From Piscinibacter gummiphilus (GTDB taxonomy: Bacteria > Pseudomonadota > Gammaproteobacteria > Burkholderiales > Burkholderiaceae_C): a stretch of DNA of 64,000 nucleotides. The notes beneath the pieces were generated by a model that searched no databases, was not told the origin of the DNA, and saw only the letters and a program-made list of their open reading frames with translations. Of the stretch, positions 8,754 to 18,109 are shown in pieces. Where the stretch lies: positions 2,405,001-2,469,000 of the forward strand of contig NZ_CP136336.1 of the NCBI RefSeq assembly GCF_032681285.1. Direction: 5' to 3'. The position numbers and the translations under genes were made by a program. How positions within the stretch are numbered: position 1 is the stretch's first letter; every line of letters begins with the position of its first letter.

Positions 8754-9266
8754 ATGAGCATTGCAGACATTTCCCGCCAGGACGTGCTGGCGATCGATTG
8801 CGGCACGCCGGTGGCCGACGCCGCGGTGCAGATGCGCGAGCACCACGTCGGCGCGCTGGTGGTGACCACGGGCGACGGTGAAGGCGAGCGGGCGATCGGG
8901 ATGCTGACCGACCGCGACCTGGTCGTCGAGGTGCTGGGGCGCCGTCTCTCATACGACGGGCTGACAGCCGGCGACGTGGCGTGCCGCACGCTCGTCTCGG
9001 TGCGTGGCGACACCGACCTGGCCGACGCCATCTCCACGATGAACAAGCACGGCGTGCGCCGGCTGCTGGTGACCGGTCAGCACGGCGAGATCACCGGCAT
9101 CGTGTCGCTCGACGACGTGCTGGAATCACTCGTCGCCCAGCTGGCAGGGCTGGCCATGACGATGCGCCAGGGCATGGCGCGCGAGGCCACGCAGCGCCAG
9201 GCGCGCATCGGGCAGCGCCGGCCGGTGTTCCTGCCCTACGGCACGCCGGGCATGCCGGGCGCTTGA
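8754..9266 (+). CDS. CBS-domain-pair protein
   Basis: 170 residues with two CBS motifs: the first contains HHVGALVV and IGMLTDRDLVVEVL, the second HGVRRLLVTG and ITGIVSLDDVLE, followed by a basic C-terminal tail. Stand-alone CBS pairs sense adenine nucleotides or S-adenosylmethionine and often accompany USPs in proteobacterial low-oxygen regulons. A second such gene at 21548 has a very similar core (both have TDRDLVVE). The partner is unknown. Confidence 0.88.
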   Translation: MSIADISRQDVLAIDCGTPVADAAVQMREHHVGALVVTTGDGEGERAIGMLTDRDLVVEVLGRRLSYDGLTAGDVACRTLVSVRGDTDLADAISTMNKHGVRRLLVTGQHGEITGIVSLDDVLESLVAQLAGLAMTMRQGMAREATQRQARIGQRRPVFLPYGTPGMPGA

Positions 9267-9290
9267 CGCGCCGGCGCAGCGGGCGTGGGC

Positions 9291-10733
9291 ATGTGGCCTT
9301 CCATCGACCCTTGGCTGTGGGGTGCCATCGCAGGGCAGGTGATGGCGGCGCCACTGGGCGGCCCCGAGGCCATCGCCGAATTGCGGACGACGCGGCTGCG
9401 CAGCTTGCTGGCGCATGCGAAAGCGAACTCGCCCTTGTATCGGCGCCTCCTCGACGGCATCGACCCGCAGCATGCCGGCCTGCACGATCTGCCGGTCACC
9501 CGCAAACGCGATCTCATGGCGCAGTTCGACGAATGGGTCACCGATCCGCGCCTGCGGCTGGCCGAGTTGCAGCGCTTCATGGCCGACGGCAATCGCATCG
9601 GCGAACCCGGCCCGCACGGCTACATGGCCTGGCAGAGTTCGGGCAGCTCGGGCGAGCCCGGTGTGTTCGTGCAGGACGACATGGCGATGGCCGTCTACGA
9701 CGCGCTGGAAGCCCAACGCCGGCCGTGGTCGGCCCGCCGCCTCGTCGACCCATGGTTCACCGGCGAGCGCATCGTGTTCGTCGGCGCGACGAACGGGCAC
9801 TTCGCGGGCATCGCCTCGATCCGCCGCTTGCGAGGCCTCAACCCCGCACTGGCCGGCCACTTCTGCGACCTGTCGTTCCTCCAGCCGACGGCCGAGCTGG
9901 TGGCTCAGCTCAACGCCTTCGCCCCGACCATCCTCGCCACCTACCCGAGCGCGGCGCTGCTGCTCGCCGAGGAGTACCGCGCAGGCCGCCTCAAGTCGCC
10001 GCCGCGCGAGGTGTGGATGGGGGGTGAGTCGCTGTCACAGGCGATGCGGCGGCATGTGGAGGAGGCGTTCGGCTGCACGGTGGTCGAGAGCTACGGGGCG
10101 TCCGAGTTCCTGGTGCTGGCCTCGCAGTGCCGCTGCGGCCGCCTCCACCTCAACAGCGACTGGGCGATCCTCGAATCGGTCGACGAGCACGGGCAGCCGG
10201 TGCCCGACGGCCAGCTCGGCGCCACCACGCTGCTCACCCACCTGGCCAACCGCGTGCAGCCCCTGATCCGCTACGACCTCGGCGACCGCATCGCGATCCA
10301 TGCCGAGCGTTGCGCGTGCGGATCGCCGCTGCCGCTGGTCGACGTGCAGGGCCGGCGCGACGACACGCTGCACCTCGCGTCGAAAGGGCGGCATGTGAGC
10401 GTGCTGCCGCTGGCGGTGTGCACGGTGCTCGAAGAAGAGGCGGGCCTGGTCGACTTCCAGGTGGTGCAGCGGGGGCCGGCCGAGCTGGAGATCCTGGTCG
10501 GCGATGGTGCGCAGACATCGCCCGCGCCGGCGGACCGCGCGCCCCAGGTGCTCGCGGGCTTCCTGCAACGCGTGGGCGCCTCGGGCGTGCGCGTCGCCCT
10601 TAGCACCGGGCCGTGCCGCCACCTCGGGCCCGGCGGAAAAATCCAGCGCGTGGTGGCGCTCAGTGCGCCGATTCGTGGCGATGCAAGGCATCCGCCACAC
10701 GTCGCTCCAGCTCGTCGACTCCAAACGACGTGA
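9291..10733 (+). CDS. PaaK-like AMP-forming ligase (phenylacetate-CoA ligase superfamily)
   Basis: 480 residues. The phosphate-binding loop SSGSSGEPGVF, the central MGGESL and SYGASEF motifs and the motif RYDLGD are those of PaaK/CapK-type adenylate-forming enzymes, which activate carboxylic acids, often to CoA thioesters. There is a CXC...CXC pair (CRCGR and CACGS) as in many PaaK-like proteins. The acyl substrate is not identifiable and no phenylacetate genes are nearby, so paaK is not assigned. ATG 9291 is preferred over GTG 9285. Its 3' end overlaps the convergent host-attachment gene by 74 bases. Confidence 0.78.
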   Translation: MWPSIDPWLWGAIAGQVMAAPLGGPEAIAELRTTRLRSLLAHAKANSPLYRRLLDGIDPQHAGLHDLPVTRKRDLMAQFDEWVTDPRLRLAELQRFMADGNRIGEPGPHGYMAWQSSGSSGEPGVFVQDDMAMAVYDALEAQRRPWSARRLVDPWFTGERIVFVGATNGHFAGIASIRRLRGLNPALAGHFCDLSFLQPTAELVAQLNAFAPTILATYPSAALLLAEEYRAGRLKSPPREVWMGGESLSQAMRRHVEEAFGCTVVESYGASEFLVLASQCRCGRLHLNSDWAILESVDEHGQPVPDGQLGATTLLTHLANRVQPLIRYDLGDRIAIHAERCACGSPLPLVDVQGRRDDTLHLASKGRHVSVLPLAVCTVLEEEAGLVDFQVVQRGPAELEILVGDGAQTSPAPADRAPQVLAGFLQRVGASGVRVALSTGPCRHLGPGGKIQRVVALSAPIRGDARHPPHVAPARRLQTT

Positions 10734-11118
10734 GGTCGAGGTCGACCGAGGCCTTCAGCGAGCGCTTGGCCGCGGGGCTGAGCTGGGATCTCAGCTCGCC
10801 CAGGAAGGGGCACGACGCGAACAGGACCACGCTGCCATAACGGCCGCTGCCGAGTTCGGCGTCGATGCGACGCGCCACCTCGTCGGCGAACTGCAGGTGC
10901 TCCTTGCGCTTGCGGCTCATGCGGGGTGCAAACGCCACGCCGCCCGGATGGCGGTCGCTGCTGCCGTGGCCGGCGCGGTCGGGCTCGAGCTCCGAGGCGC
11001 GTGCCCGGCTTTCGGTGTGTTTCATCAGGGCCAGCGGCATCAGCGGGTCATGCCGCGACTCGCGGGCGAAGAGGTGAGCTTCGCTGGCGTTGGCCACCAG
11101 CGTGAGTTCGGCTTTCAT
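10660..11118 (-). CDS. host attachment family protein
   Basis: 152 residues resembling the proteobacterial family annotated as protein required for attachment to host cells: start MKAELTLVANASEAHLF, a middle segment that in relatives carries the nucleotide-like fold (FADEVARRIDAELGSGRYGSVVLFASCPFLGEL) written here only as a landmark region of residues 80-110, and LSPAAKRSLKASVDLDLT near the end. The true biochemical role is unknown; the fold relates to release-factor-like baeRF proteins. ATG 11118 has GGAGAAG upstream, and a class II FNR-type promoter (11148-11188) precedes it. It overlaps the convergent ligase gene by 74 bases. Confidence 0.75.
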   Translation of the reverse strand: MKAELTLVANASEAHLFARESRHDPLMPLALMKHTESRARASELEPDRAGHGSSDRHPGGVAFAPRMSRKRKEHLQFADEVARRIDAELGSGRYGSVVLFASCPFLGELRSQLSPAAKRSLKASVDLDLTSFGVDELERRVADALHRHESAH

Positions 11119-11147
11119 CGGGCTTCTCCAGGTTGGCTACCGCATCG

Positions 11148-11188
11148 ACTCTAGGAACGCCGTGGGCGTGCACCTTGCGCGAAGTCAA
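11148..11188 (-). promoter_or_regulatory. FNR-type promoter of the host attachment gene
   Basis: TTGCG-CGAA-GTCAA (11175-11188) with TAGAGT (11153-11148, minus strand) starting 28.5 bases from the dyad; predicted start near 11141, 23 bases before the ATG. Confidence 0.6.
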
Positions 11189-11211
11189 TCGGCGGCCGGT
11201 GCGCTCAGCCC

Positions 11212-11225
11212 TTGACGCACGTCAA
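11212..11225. promoter_or_regulatory. perfect FNR-type inverted repeat
   Basis: TTGAC-GCAC-GTCAA, a perfect 5+4+5 palindrome between the host-attachment gene and the GGDEF-CRP gene. No -10 is found at class II distance in either direction. Relative to a TACAGT -10 at 11301 its centre is near -94.5, a class I type position. Confidence 0.5.
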
Positions 11226-11272
11226 GCCGCCGGATGAATACCCGTTTGCCGGTACACGCGTTTGCATCGTTT

Positions 11273-11322
11273 GTGGATTTCTCCACGCCACCGGGCTGCC
11301 TACAGTGGTTGCGAATCCTCAA
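11273..11322 (+). promoter_or_regulatory. likely promoter and operators of the GGDEF-CRP gene
   Basis: A perfect palindrome GTGGA-TTTC-TCCAC lies at 11273-11286, a -10-like TACAGT at 11301-11306, and a further FNR-type site TTGCG-AATC-CTCAA at 11309-11322. The last overlaps the predicted start of transcription (about 11313), a position where binding would repress. Together they suggest autoregulation. Confidence 0.4.
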
Positions 11323-11344
11323 CGGCACCGCCAGGAGCATCGAA

Positions 11345-12931
11345 ATGGGCAAGGACAGCATCGTCGAACGGGCCAGCTGGCTGCTGGAGAGCAGTGGTGA
11401 TTCCGCCTACATCACCAGCCCCGAAGGCACCATCGAATACGTCAACCCCGCCTTCGAGGCGATGAGCGGCTTCGGCGAGCTCGAGGCGATCGGGCGCACC
11501 CCGGCCATCGTGAAGTCGGGCGTGCAATCCGATGCGTTCTACCGCGACATGTGGAGCACCCTGCACGCGGGCCACGAGTTCCACGGCGTGCTGGTCAACC
11601 GCCGCCGCGATGGCAGCCTCTTCCACGAGGAGAAGACCATCCGCCCCTTGTTCGACGAGGCGGGCCGCATTGCCCACTACCTCTCGTGCGGCCGCAACGT
11701 CAGCGAGCGGCTGGAGCTGCAGGACCTTCTCCAGCACCAGGCCACGCACGATGCGTTGACCGGCCTGCCCAACCGCCTGCTCTTCACGGACCGCCTCGAG
11801 CGGGCCATCGCACAGGCCGAGCGCACCGGCGAATCGTTCACCGTGGCGATGGTCGATCTCGATGGCTTCAAGGCCATCAACGACCGCCACGGCCACGCGG
11901 CCGGAGACGAGGCGCTGAAAGACATGGCGCAGCGCCTCACCGGCTGCGTGCGCGAGGCCGATACGGTGGCGCGCTGGGGCGGCGACGAATTCGCGCTGCT
12001 GCTGCGCGATGCGGGCGACACCGACCGGGTGATGAGCGCCATCGTCGAAGCGGGCCGCCAGCCGTCTGCCAGCAGCGACCGCGCGCTGCGCCTGAGCCTG
12101 GGCGCCTGCCGCTTCCCCGAGGGAGGCCGCAGCGCCGAGAGCCTGCTGCAGACCGCCGATGGCGCGATGTACCAGGCCAAGCGCGACGGTGGTGACCGCT
12201 ACCGCTGGGCCATGCGCGAACACGAAGCGCCGGTCGTGGTGAAACCGACGGCTGGCGAGGCCGCGGCCATCGATGCCCTTCGCCTGCTCGAAGGCAAGGT
12301 GCCCATGTTCAGCCGCCGCCTGCGGGCGGGCGACACCCTGTACCGCGCGGGTGACAAGTTCAGGGACCTGCACATCCTGCGCTTCGGGCTGTGCAAGCTC
12401 ATGAGCGTCACCGCCGAAGGGCACGAGGAACTGAGCAGCATGGTCTTCAAGGGCGACTGGCTGGGCTTCGACGGCCTCGCGGATGGCCGCCACGGCTGCA
12501 GTGCGGTCGCGGCCGACACCGGCGAGGTGTGGACCGTGCGCTACGACGCGCTGATCCTGGCCGGCGTGCGAAACCCCGCGCTGCTCGGGGCGATGCATGC
12601 CGCGATGGCACGCCAGAGCGCACGCGAGCGCGAGGCGGTCGTCACCATGCACAGCCTGCCGGCCGATGGCCGCGTGGCCGCGTTCCTCTGCCGCTGGGCC
12701 GACGACCTCGACCACTGCGGCATGCGCAACGACCACATCACCCTGCCCACCACACGCGCCGAGATCGGTGGGCATGTGGGCCTGCGGCTCGAATCGGTGA
12801 GCCGCGCGATGGCGGCGCTGGAGCGAGGGCGCCTGATCCGCTTCGCGTCGGGCAACCGCCGCAACATCGAGATCCCCGACCTGCCGGCGCTGCGCCGCTA
12901 CGTGCGCGAGGCCTCGGCCAGCGCGCGCTGA
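11345..12931 (+). CDS. PAS-GGDEF diguanylate cyclase fused to a CRP/FNR-type transcription factor
   Basis: 528 residues. Order: PAS domain (about 10-130), GGDEF domain with an intact GGDEF at 212-216 and the inhibitory RxxD (READ) five residues before it, then from about 317 a cyclic-nucleotide-binding-like beta-roll, a long dimer helix, and a winged helix-turn-helix (about 467-492). The recognition helix reads ESVSR, matching the E..SR pattern by which FNR reads TTGA half-sites. There is no N-terminal cysteine cluster, so it should not sense oxygen through a 4Fe-4S centre. ATG 11345 is chosen for AGGAG eight bases upstream. It should make cyclic di-GMP and bind DNA. Fusion to a complete CRP module is unusual; ligand and targets are unknown. 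Confidence 0.87.
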   Translation: MGKDSIVERASWLLESSGDSAYITSPEGTIEYVNPAFEAMSGFGELEAIGRTPAIVKSGVQSDAFYRDMWSTLHAGHEFHGVLVNRRRDGSLFHEEKTIRPLFDEAGRIAHYLSCGRNVSERLELQDLLQHQATHDALTGLPNRLLFTDRLERAIAQAERTGESFTVAMVDLDGFKAINDRHGHAAGDEALKDMAQRLTGCVREADTVARWGGDEFALLLRDAGDTDRVMSAIVEAGRQPSASSDRALRLSLGACRFPEGGRSAESLLQTADGAMYQAKRDGGDRYRWAMREHEAPVVVKPTAGEAAAIDALRLLEGKVPMFSRRLRAGDTLYRAGDKFRDLHILRFGLCKLMSVTAEGHEELSSMVFKGDWLGFDGLADGRHGCSAVAADTGEVWTVRYDALILAGVRNPALLGAMHAAMARQSAREREAVVTMHSLPADGRVAAFLCRWADDLDHCGMRNDHITLPTTRAEIGGHVGLRLESVSRAMAALERGRLIRFASGNRRNIEIPDLPALRRYVREASASAR

Positions 12932-12947
12932 CAAGGCCTGCCGCGCA

Positions 12948-14582
<1,635 letters not shown>

Positions 14583-14606
14583 GGTCGGGCTCCTTCGTCT
14601 GCCATC

Positions 14607-16340
14607 TCAATGAGGTTGCGCCGTCGAGGCGGCGGATGCGCCCAGGCCCACCTCGTGGGTGAGGCGCACCAGGTCGTCACGCAACTGGCGGCGCAGCACC
14701 TTGCCGAACGAGGTGCGCGGCAACTCGTCGCGAAACACCACGATCGACGGCTGCTTGTAGCGGGTGAGGTGCTGGCGGCAGTGCTCGCGCACGGTCTCTT
14801 CGGTGAGGCCGGGGTCGCTGCGCACCACCACGAGGGCCACCGCTTCGCCGGCCGCCGCATCGGGCACGCCGACCACGCCGCAGTCGGCCACGCCCGGGCA
14901 GGTGCGCACCACTTCCTCGATCTCGGCGGGGTAGGCCTTGAAGCCGGAGACCACGACCAGGTCCTTGGCGCGGTCGACGAACTGCACGTAGCCCTGGTCG
15001 TCCATCCGGCCGATGTCGCCGGTGCGAAGCCACCCGCCGTCGATGAACACCTTGGCCGTCTCGTCGGGCGCGCCCCAGTAGCCGCGCATCACCTGCGGGC
15101 CGCGCACGCAGATCTCGCCGGTCTCGCCCAGCGGCAGCGGGCGGCTGTACTCGTCCATGATGGCCACTTCGGTCGACGGGATGGGCAGGCCGAGCTTGCC
15201 GGTGAAGGCAGGTGCGTTCACCGGGTTGGCACAGACGATGGGCGAGGTTTCGCTCAGGCCGTAGCCTTCGACGATGGGCACGCCCATCGCCTGCTGCCAG
15301 CGCTCCGCGACGGGGCGCTGCACCGCCATGCCGCCCGCCACGCTGAGCTTGAGCGCGCCGGCGTTCGACTTCACCACGGCGTCGAAGTGCGGTGCGTTCA
15401 GCAGCGCGTTGAAGAGCGTGTTGACGCCGGTGATCACGGTGAAGCGTGTCTTGTGCAGCAGCTCCACGAAGTGTGGGATGTCGCGCGGGTCGCTCACCAA
15501 CACGTTGGTGCCACCGAGCTTCAGGAACATCATCAGGTTCGCCGTCAGCGCGAACACGTGGTACAGGGGCAGGGCGGTGATCACCGTCTCTTCACCGAGC
15601 TTGAGCGCGCCGGCCAGCCACGCGGTCGTCTGCTCGACGTTGGCCATCAAGTTGCCGTGCGTGAGCGCCGCGCCTTTCGGGCGCCCTGTGGTGCCGCCGG
15701 TGTACTGGATGAAGGCGAGGTCGCCCGGGCTCACCGGCACCGACGTGAAGCCGCGCTGGTGGCCGATCGCGAGCGCATCGCGCAGCGGCGTGGCGCCGGG
15801 GATCGACCAGGCCGGGACCATGCCCTTCACATCGCGCACCACGAAGTTGGTGACCCAGCGGCGCGGCTGCGGGAAGAGGTCGCCGATCTGCGTCACGATC
15901 ACGTGCTTCAAGGCCGGCAGCATGGGCAGCGCCTGCTGCAACGTGTGCGCGAAGTTCTCGAAGACGACGATCGCGCTCGCCTGTGCGTTGCCCAGTTGCA
16001 CCGCCAGCTCGCTCGCGGTGTACATGGGGTTCACGTTGACGACGGTGAGCCCGGCGCGCAGCACGCCGAAGACCGCGATCGGGTACTGCAGCGAGTTGGG
16101 CATCATCACCGCCACCCGAGCCCCCTTGGGCAGGCCCAGGCCCTGCAGGTAGCCGGCGAAGCGCTGCACCAGCCGGTTGGCCTCGTCGTAGCTCAGCCCC
16201 GAGCCGAGGTTGACGAAGGCCTGGCGTGCGCCAAAACGCTCGCAGCAGTCGTCGAAGAAGTCACCCAGCGAAGGGAAGGGGTGCGGGTCGATCTCGGCCG
16301 GCACGCCGGGCGGGTAATGCTTGATCCAGGGCTTGTCCAT
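14607..16340 (-). CDS. long-chain fatty acid-CoA ligase (FadD-like)
   Basis: 577 residues starting MDKPWIKHYPPGVP, the start shared by FadD-type ligases. The AMP-binding motif YTGGTTGRPKGA, the GYGLSETSP motif and the C-terminal hinge (VDRAKDLVVVSGFKAYPAEIEE, about 465-486) identify a class I adenylate-forming enzyme that activates fatty acids to CoA thioesters at the inner membrane. ATG 16340 has GGAGA upstream. Its promoter has an FNR-type site, and the next gene is groEL-like. With the wax-ester synthase, patatin and phasin-like genes it suggests lipid remodelling or storage in this regulon. Confidence 0.88.
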   Translation of the reverse strand: MDKPWIKHYPPGVPAEIDPHPFPSLGDFFDDCCERFGARQAFVNLGSGLSYDEANRLVQRFAGYLQGLGLPKGARVAVMMPNSLQYPIAVFGVLRAGLTVVNVNPMYTASELAVQLGNAQASAIVVFENFAHTLQQALPMLPALKHVIVTQIGDLFPQPRRWVTNFVVRDVKGMVPAWSIPGATPLRDALAIGHQRGFTSVPVSPGDLAFIQYTGGTTGRPKGAALTHGNLMANVEQTTAWLAGALKLGEETVITALPLYHVFALTANLMMFLKLGGTNVLVSDPRDIPHFVELLHKTRFTVITGVNTLFNALLNAPHFDAVVKSNAGALKLSVAGGMAVQRPVAERWQQAMGVPIVEGYGLSETSPIVCANPVNAPAFTGKLGLPIPSTEVAIMDEYSRPLPLGETGEICVRGPQVMRGYWGAPDETAKVFIDGGWLRTGDIGRMDDQGYVQFVDRAKDLVVVSGFKAYPAEIEEVVRTCPGVADCGVVGVPDAAAGEAVALVVVRSDPGLTEETVREHCRQHLTRYKQPSIVVFRDELPRTSFGKVLRRQLRDDLVRLTHEVGLGASAASTAQPH

Positions 16341-16373
16341 CGCACGGTCTCCTTTGTCGTGGTCGTCACACCA

Positions 16374-16414
16374 ACCGTAGCGCCGGGCGCGCGCGGCGCT
16401 TTGCGTCTGCTCAA
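16374..16414 (-). promoter_or_regulatory. FNR-type promoter of the acyl-CoA ligase-groEL unit
   Basis: TTGCG-TCTG-CTCAA (16401-16414); TACGGT on the minus strand (16379-16374) begins 28.5 bases from its centre. Predicted start near 16367, 27 bases before the ATG. Confidence 0.6.
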
Positions 16415-16448
16415 TCTCCGGTCGCAAAAGACCACGCCTCGTGGGTAC

Positions 16449-16489
16449 TTGAGCGAGGTCAAGCGCCGCCAGCCGGCACGCCGCAGACT
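16449..16489 (+). promoter_or_regulatory. FNR-type promoter, leaderless, of the APH-kinase gene
   Basis: TTGAG-CGAG-GTCAA (16449-16462) and CAGACT (16484-16489), 28.5 bases from the dyad. Six bases follow the hexamer and then ATG 16496, placing the predicted start of transcription on the A of the start codon. No ribosome site is present. Confidence 0.55.
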
Positions 16490-16495
16490 CCGGCC

Positions 16496-18109
16496 ATGCG
16501 TGACGACACCGACGCTGCCCGCGCGAAGGCCCACCGTGCCTGCATCCAGGCCTTGCAGGCGGCGCTGGCGCGGGCGGACGGCGCGCCCGTCGAGCACATC
16601 GAGACGCACATCTCCGACCTCCTGATCACGCGGCAGACGGTCTACAAGTTCAAGAAGCCGCTGCAGCTGCCCTTCGCCGACTTCAGCACGCCGCAGCGGC
16701 GCGAGCACTTCTGCCGCGAGGAGTTGCGGCTCAACCGCCGTCTCGCGCCGGAGCTCTACCTCGGCGTGGTGCCGGTCGGTGGCACCACCGCGGCGCCGGT
16801 GCTCGGCGGCGAGGGCCGGCCCATCGACCATGCGGTGTGCATGCGCCGCTTTCCGGCAGATGCGCTGTGGTCGCGCCGGCTGGCCGAGGGCCGCCTCTTG
16901 CCGGAACACGTCGACCGCCTCGCGCGGCGCCTGGCTGCCTTCCACGCAACGGCGCCGAGTGCTTCACCCGGCTCGGGGTTCGGGGCTCCCGCGGCCGTGC
17001 TCGGCCGCGTGCAGGCGGTGCTCGCGCAGCTGCAAGGCGCTGGCGCCGAGGTGCACGACCTGACCGGCTGGGTGGCGACGCAGGGCGCAGCACTGGCGGT
17101 GGCGTTCGAGCAGCGGCGCGCCGGGCAGGCGATCCGCGAAGGGCATGGCGACCTGCACCTCGCGAACCTGCTGGTGCTCGACGACGGCGAGGTGACGGCC
17201 TTCGACTGCCTGGAATTCGACCCCGCGCTGCGCTGGATCGACGTCATGGACGACATCGCCTTCACCACGATGGACCTCAAGGCGCACGGCCGCGACGACC
17301 TGGCCTGGCGGCTGCTCGACGCCTACCTGCAGCAGCGCGGCGACCATGCCGGGCTCGAGGTGCTGCGCTTCTACGAAGTCGGCCGTGCCCTCGTGCGCGC
17401 GCTCGTGACGCGGCTCACGCCGGCCTCGGCCGGTGCGGCCGTGGACGGCGTCGACTACCTGGCCTGCGCGCGCCGCCTCGCCTTCGAGCCGACTGGCGCG
17501 CTCGGCCTGGCCATCATGTGCGGCGTGTCGGGCTCGGGCAAGTCGTGGCTGGCTGGCGAGTTGCTGGAGCTGGCGCCGGCCGTGCGGCTGCGCTCCGACG
17601 TCGAGCGCAAGCGGCTCTTCGGCCTGGCGCCGTTGCAGGCCTCGCGCGCGGCCGGCATCGACCTCTACACGGCCGATGCCACGCTGCAGACCTTCGACCG
17701 CCTGCGCGACCTCGCCCGCCAGGCGCTGCGCTGCGGCTACGGCGTGATCGTCGACGCGGCGTTCCTCGACCGCGCGCAACGCGGGATGTTCCACCGCCTG
17801 GCCGACGAGCTGCGCGTGCCCTTCGCCGTCATCCACTGCACCGCCGACCTGGCTTGCCTGCGCGAGCGTGTGAGGCGGCGTGCGGCCACCGGGCACGACC
17901 CTTCGGAAGCCACCCCCGAAGTGCTCGACCGCCAGCTGCTGCTGCAGGAGCTACCCGCCGCCGACGAGGCCGCCTGGACGCTCGCCGTCGACACCACCCA
18001 CCTGGCCCACGGCGCCGGCGTGGCCGAGGTGCTCGACCGCTGGCGCGCGCACGTGGCGCGGCTGCAAGCCTCGCGCCCGGCGCCCGGCCGCTCAGGCGCG
18101 ACGGCGTGA
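16496..18109 (+). CDS. aminoglycoside-phosphotransferase-like domain fused to a P-loop kinase
   Basis: 537 residues in two parts. Residues 1-330 are APH/choline-kinase-like with HGDLHLANLL (catalytic loop, Brenner type) and FDCLEFDPALRWIDVMDD (metal-binding Asp). Residues 335-510 are an AAA/zeta-like nucleotide kinase domain with the Walker A GVSGSGKSWLAGEL. Proteins of this two-domain plan are common in proteobacteria and uncharacterised; antibiotic modification should not be assumed. It seems to be translated from a leaderless mRNA under an FNR-type promoter. Its 3' end overlaps the convergent wax-ester synthase gene by 18 bases. Confidence 0.82.
   Translation: MRDDTDAARAKAHRACIQALQAALARADGAPVEHIETHISDLLITRQTVYKFKKPLQLPFADFSTPQRREHFCREELRLNRRLAPELYLGVVPVGGTTAAPVLGGEGRPIDHAVCMRRFPADALWSRRLAEGRLLPEHVDRLARRLAAFHATAPSASPGSGFGAPAAVLGRVQAVLAQLQGAGAEVHDLTGWVATQGAALAVAFEQRRAGQAIREGHGDLHLANLLVLDDGEVTAFDCLEFDPALRWIDVMDDIAFTTMDLKAHGRDDLAWRLLDAYLQQRGDHAGLEVLRFYEVGRALVRALVTRLTPASAGAAVDGVDYLACARRLAFEPTGALGLAIMCGVSGSGKSWLAGELLELAPAVRLRSDVERKRLFGLAPLQASRAAGIDLYTADATLQTFDRLRDLARQALRCGYGVIVDAAFLDRAQRGMFHRLADELRVPFAVIHCTADLACLRERVRRRAATGHDPSEATPEVLDRQLLLQELPAADEAAWTLAVDTTHLAHGAGVAEVLDRWRAHVARLQASRPAPGRSGATA

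Noticed and set aside
9291..10733. Assignment of the ligase as phenylacetate-CoA ligase paaK
   Set aside because: The superfamily is clear, but no other phenylacetate genes are present and the C-terminal part is divergent.
11234..11344. An earlier start (ATG 11234) for the GGDEF-CRP gene
   Set aside because: It has no ribosome site and would run through the predicted promoter and operator; AGGAG before ATG 11345 is better.
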